A stretch of 64,000 nt of DNA from Clostridia bacterium (GTDB lineage Bacteria; Bacillota; Clostridia; Oscillospirales; CAG-272): assembly GCA_017456545.1 (NCBI GenBank), contig JAFTJE010000015.1, forward strand, positions 1-64,000, in the 5' to 3' direction. The position numbers and the translations under genes are program-made. Shown in pieces: positions 61,395-64,000 of this stretch. The notes beneath the pieces were generated by a model, which was not told the origin of the DNA, did not search any database, and saw only the letters and a list, made by a program, of their open reading frames with translations. Each line of letters starts with the position of its first letter. Position 1 is the first letter of the stretch.

Positions 61395-63275
61395 ATGCAT
61401 AAAACAGGTGTTGCCGTAATCGGTGCAGGTCATGCCGGAGTAGAGGCTGCCCTTGCCTGTGCAAGAATGGGCATCGATACAATTCTTTTCACAATGTCCC
61501 TGGACGCTATTGCAAATATGCCATGTAATCCGTCAATCGGTGGCACAGCAAAGGGACATCTGGTATATGAGATAGACGCCCTCGGTGGACAAATGGGTAT
61601 TTGTGCCGATATGGTTACCCTCCAGGCAAGGACACTTAATCTCGGTAAGGGTGCAGCAGTGTATTCAAAAAGAATACAGGCAGACAGAATGAAATACCGT
61701 TCTATTGTAAAAGGAGTGCTGGAGAGTACACCGAATCTTCGTATCGTACAGGCTGAAATAACAGATATAGAAGCAGTAGAGGAAAACGGTATAAAGAGAA
61801 TAAGCAAGGTTAAAACCAGATTGGGCGAGGAGTATGAGGTGCAGGCTGCAATAATCTGTACCGGCACTTATCTTAACGGTGTTGTGCATACAGGCTCCGT
61901 GTGTTATCCGTCGGGTCCGGATGCCTTGAACAGTGCTCTTTTTTTAACAGATGCCCTTAAGCGAGAGGGAATATCAATGATGCGTTTCAAAACAGGCACC
62001 CCCTCCCGTATTCATGCAGATACAATAGACTACTCTAAGCTGGAGCTTCAGGAGGGAGATAAGGAGTCCTTCCCCTTCTCGTGGAAAACAAATGAGGAGG
62101 AATATGCAAAAATTGAGCAAATTCCTTGCTATATAGTCTACACAAACGCTAAGACTCATGATATAATAAAAGAGAACATAAAGCGTAGTGCCCTGTATTC
62201 GGGTAATATCCACGGTACAGGTCCACGCTACTGCCCCTCTATTGAGGATAAAATAGTTCGCTTTGCCGATAAGGAAAGGCATCAGCTTTTTGTTGAGCCT
62301 ATGGGCACAGACACAAAGGAAATATACCTCCAGGGCTTTTCCACCTCTATGCCCATAGATGTACAGGAAAAAATGGTACATTCCCTTGAGGGCTTTGAGA
62401 ACGCACAGATGATGCGTTATGCATATGCCATAGAGTACGATTGTACAGACCCCGAGGAGCTTTTACCCACTCTTGAATACAAGAGGATATCGGGTCTTTA
62501 CGGAGCAGGACAGTTTAACGGCACATCCGGATATGAGGAGGCTGCGGCACAGGGACTTATAGCAGGTATAAACGCTTCCCTTAAAATCAAGGGAGAGGAG
62601 CCTCTTGTACTCCCCAGGTCCTCATCATATATAGGCACTCTTATTGACGATCTTGTTACAAAGGGTACAAACGAGCCGTACAGAATGATGACATCCCGTT
62701 CCGAATACAGGCTTTTGCTCCGTCAGGATAATGCAGATATGCGACTTACTCCCTACGGACGCAGGGTAGGACTTGTATCCGATGAGCAATGGGCATACTT
62801 CACTGCTCGGAAGGAGGCAATAGACGGGGAAATAGAAAGAATGAAAAAGACGGTTATCCGTCCGAGTGAGGAGCTGAGCTCCGTGCTTTTGGAAAACGGA
62901 ACTACACCTATTTCCGTACCGACACAGCTTTCCGAGCTTATAAAAAGACCTCAGCTTGACCTTGAGAAGCTGGAAAAATTCGACACTCTACGCCCCGTTT
63001 TGAAAAAATCCGTTGCATTTGCAGCCCAGACAGAGATTAAATATGACGGCTATGTAAAGAAGCAGCTTGCCGAGGTTAAGAGGAATGAAAGGACAGAGCA
63101 GAGAATAATACCCGAAGCCATTGATTACACAAAAATCAAGGGTATAAGGATAGAAGCTATGCAGAAGCTTGAAAAAATACGCCCTATGACCATAGGTCAG
63201 GCATCAAGAATAAGCGGAGTAAGCCCCGCTGATATTTCAGTACTGTTAATATATCTTTCAGAAAAAGGAGAATAA
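61395..63275 (+). CDS. mnmG: tRNA uridine-5-carboxymethylaminomethyl modification enzyme MnmG (GidA)
   Basis: MnmG is the FAD-dependent partner of MnmE that installs the 5-carboxymethylaminomethyl group at wobble U34. The 626-residue protein has the FAD motif [11 protein letters not shown] (residues 8-18), [12 protein letters not shown] with the conserved Cys, GTGPRYCPS with the second Cys, and the C-terminal helical domain. AGGAGG precedes the ATG. mnmE is not in the window. The next gene's ribosome binding site lies inside its last codons. Confidence 0.97.
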   Translation: MHKTGVAVIGAGHAGVEAALACARMGIDTILFTMSLDAIANMPCNPSIGGTAKGHLVYEIDALGGQMGICADMVTLQARTLNLGKGAAVYSKRIQADRMKYRSIVKGVLESTPNLRIVQAEITDIEAVEENGIKRISKVKTRLGEEYEVQAAIICTGTYLNGVVHTGSVCYPSGPDALNSALFLTDALKREGISMMRFKTGTPSRIHADTIDYSKLELQEGDKESFPFSWKTNEEEYAKIEQIPCYIVYTNAKTHDIIKENIKRSALYSGNIHGTGPRYCPSIEDKIVRFADKERHQLFVEPMGTDTKEIYLQGFSTSMPIDVQEKMVHSLEGFENAQMMRYAYAIEYDCTDPEELLPTLEYKRISGLYGAGQFNGTSGYEEAAAQGLIAGINASLKIKGEEPLVLPRSSSYIGTLIDDLVTKGTNEPYRMMTSRSEYRLLLRQDNADMRLTPYGRRVGLVSDEQWAYFTARKEAIDGEIERMKKTVIRPSEELSSVLLENGTTPISVPTQLSELIKRPQLDLEKLEKFDTLRPVLKKSVAFAAQTEIKYDGYVKKQLAEVKRNERTEQRIIPEAIDYTKIKGIRIEAMQKLEKIRPMTIGQASRISGVSPADISVLLIYLSEKGE

Positions 63276-63278
63276 ATT

Positions 63279-64000
63279 ATGAGCATTGTAAATGTTAAGG
63301 ACTATGGCATTCTTGGCGATGATGCCACACTTGAAACTAAGGCTATCCAGAAGGTAATAAACGAGGCTGAGGATGGCGATACTCTTGTATTCCCCAAGGG
63401 CTATTATATTACAGGAACCCTTGCCCTCCGTTCAAACATTACCATCCGTCTTGAAAAGGGTGCTGAGCTTGTAGGCTCAAGAAATATGGACCACTATTAT
63501 CACTGTGGCTTCTATCACAATGAGATGAAGGAGACAATTTCCCTTATATATGCTCTCGACTGTGAGAATATCACCTTTGAGGGCGAGGGCAAAATCCAAC
63601 TGAGTGGTGATGCATTTGTCGATTTCGATACATATCTTCCCAAGGAGCTTGAGGGCATGGAGATGACAAAGGAATATAGCGAGCAGATGGTTATTGCCGT
63701 TGTTAAGCGTCCTACACAGCCCATATTCTTCAATAACTGTAAGAACATTAAGATTACAGGTATTAAGGTTTTCAACTCACCCTGCTGGACAATGGTATTT
63801 TCCAACTGCGAGAATATTGAAATTTCCGATATCTATGTGGATAACCACAACAGAATCCCCAATAATGACGGTGTTCATTTCTCAGCTTCAAGAAATATAG
63901 TAGTTAAAAACTCCACCTTCCTTTGTGGAGACGACTGCTTTGCCGCAACATGTATCACAAACTGGGACGGCATTTGTGAGAATGTGGAGATTTCCGACTG
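63279..64000 (+). CDS. GH28 polygalacturonase-like protein, 5' part (cut by window end)
   Basis: The frame is open from ATG 63279 to the window edge (240 codons seen). It reads as the start of a parallel beta-helix pectinase: VKDYGILGDDATLETKAIQ (typical N-terminal GH28 segment), PKGYYITGTLALRS, then the catalytic NNDGVHF (Asp in place of the NTD triad) and GDDCFA. It would hydrolyse galacturonan-type bonds. No signal peptide is present, so oligogalacturonides would be the substrate inside the cell. AAAAGGAG lies at the end of mnmG. Its stop codon lies beyond the window. Confidence 0.85.
   Translation, partial: MSIVNVKDYGILGDDATLETKAIQKVINEAEDGDTLVFPKGYYITGTLALRSNITIRLEKGAELVGSRNMDHYYHCGFYHNEMKETISLIYALDCENITFEGEGKIQLSGDAFVDFDTYLPKELEGMEMTKEYSEQMVIAVVKRPTQPIFFNNCKNIKITGIKVFNSPCWTMVFSNCENIEISDIYVDNHNRIPNNDGVHFSASRNIVVKNSTFLCGDDCFAATCITNWDGICENVEISD

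Noticed and set aside
1..64000. CRISPR array, prophage or complete integrative element
   Set aside because: No regularly spaced short repeats, no cas genes, and no integrase, transposase, portal, terminase or conjugation genes were found.

Overview
The window looks like chromosomal DNA from an anaerobic, gut-type member of the Clostridia (Oscillospiraceae/Ruminococcaceae-like). The evidence is: AGGAGG-type ribosome binding sites, consensus TTGACA/TATAAT promoters with 17-18 bp spacers, many ATGA-coupled genes, an oxygen-sensitive indolepyruvate:ferredoxin oxidoreductase (iorAB), the anaerobic ribonucleotide reductase activase NrdG, plant- or host-glycan enzymes (GH78-, GH172- and GH28-like, plus rhaD and fucO), and Firmicutes-type versions of uvrBA, typA, rlmH and mnmG. 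I see no rRNA, tRNA, CRISPR array, transposase, integrase or phage module.

Layout. 1-509: two copies of a 152-bp direct repeat and a promoter, with no gene. 0.5-9 kb: a HEAT-like protein, a GNAT acetyltransferase, two membrane proteins, asparaginase, a HAD phosphatase, a GH172 (DUF2961) protein with an SDR partner, and an ABC exporter. 8.9-10.8 kb (minus strand): an SGNH hydrolase and rlmA. 10.85-21.1 kb: two RumA/RlmD-type rRNA methyltransferase paralogues. Each has an insertion at its 3' end bounded by a duplication of the gene's own last codons. Between them lie larA, a CE4 deacetylase, a metallo-hydrolase and a GH78-like enzyme. 21.3-27.4 kb (minus strand): a six-gene aryl-amino-acid operon (paaK-iorA-iorB-ACT-amidohydrolase-aminotransferase). 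27.6-36.5 kb: a nitrilase-GDPD fusion, an APH-like kinase, a CocE-type hydrolase, an unrecognised AT-rich gene, Nif3, a glutamine amidotransferase, GDPD, GNAT and a PfkB kinase. 36.5-38.5 kb: fucO-rhaD, strongly codon-biased. 38.6-39.5 kb (minus strand): a LytTR-DUF3021 pair. 39.6-45.2 kb: Mrr-like nuclease, AlkD-like, NrdG, dUTPase, histidine phosphatase, lipoprotein, Nudix and CPBP protease. 45.3-47.9 kb: a polar amino-acid ABC transporter. 48-50.5 kb: Nudix, a membrane protein, rpmF and yceD, and an anchored protein. 50.6-55.4 kb: uvrB-uvrA. 55.5-64 kb: deacetylase, ion transporter, typA, a methionine-gamma-lyase-like protein, rlmH, mnmG and the start of a GH28 enzyme.

How it works together. 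The organism would strip rhamnose- and uronate-containing glycans (GH78, GH28), cleave rhamnulose-1-phosphate (RhaD) and reduce lactaldehyde to 1,2-propanediol (FucO). It would also ferment aromatic amino acids through arylpyruvates to aryl-acetyl-CoA (aminotransferase, IorAB, PaaK).

Most interesting signals. (1) The two rumA 3'-end insertions share a homologous leader with a conserved-position hairpin but carry different cargo: a PH-like membrane protein in one, and an EVE-HNH nuclease with an unknown partner in the other. This suggests a family of small recombinase-less gene cassettes that use the rumA terminus as attachment site. (2) The ABC substrate-binding lipoprotein at 45.4 kb appears circularly permuted. 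(3) A nitrilase is fused to a glycerophosphodiesterase at 27.7 kb.
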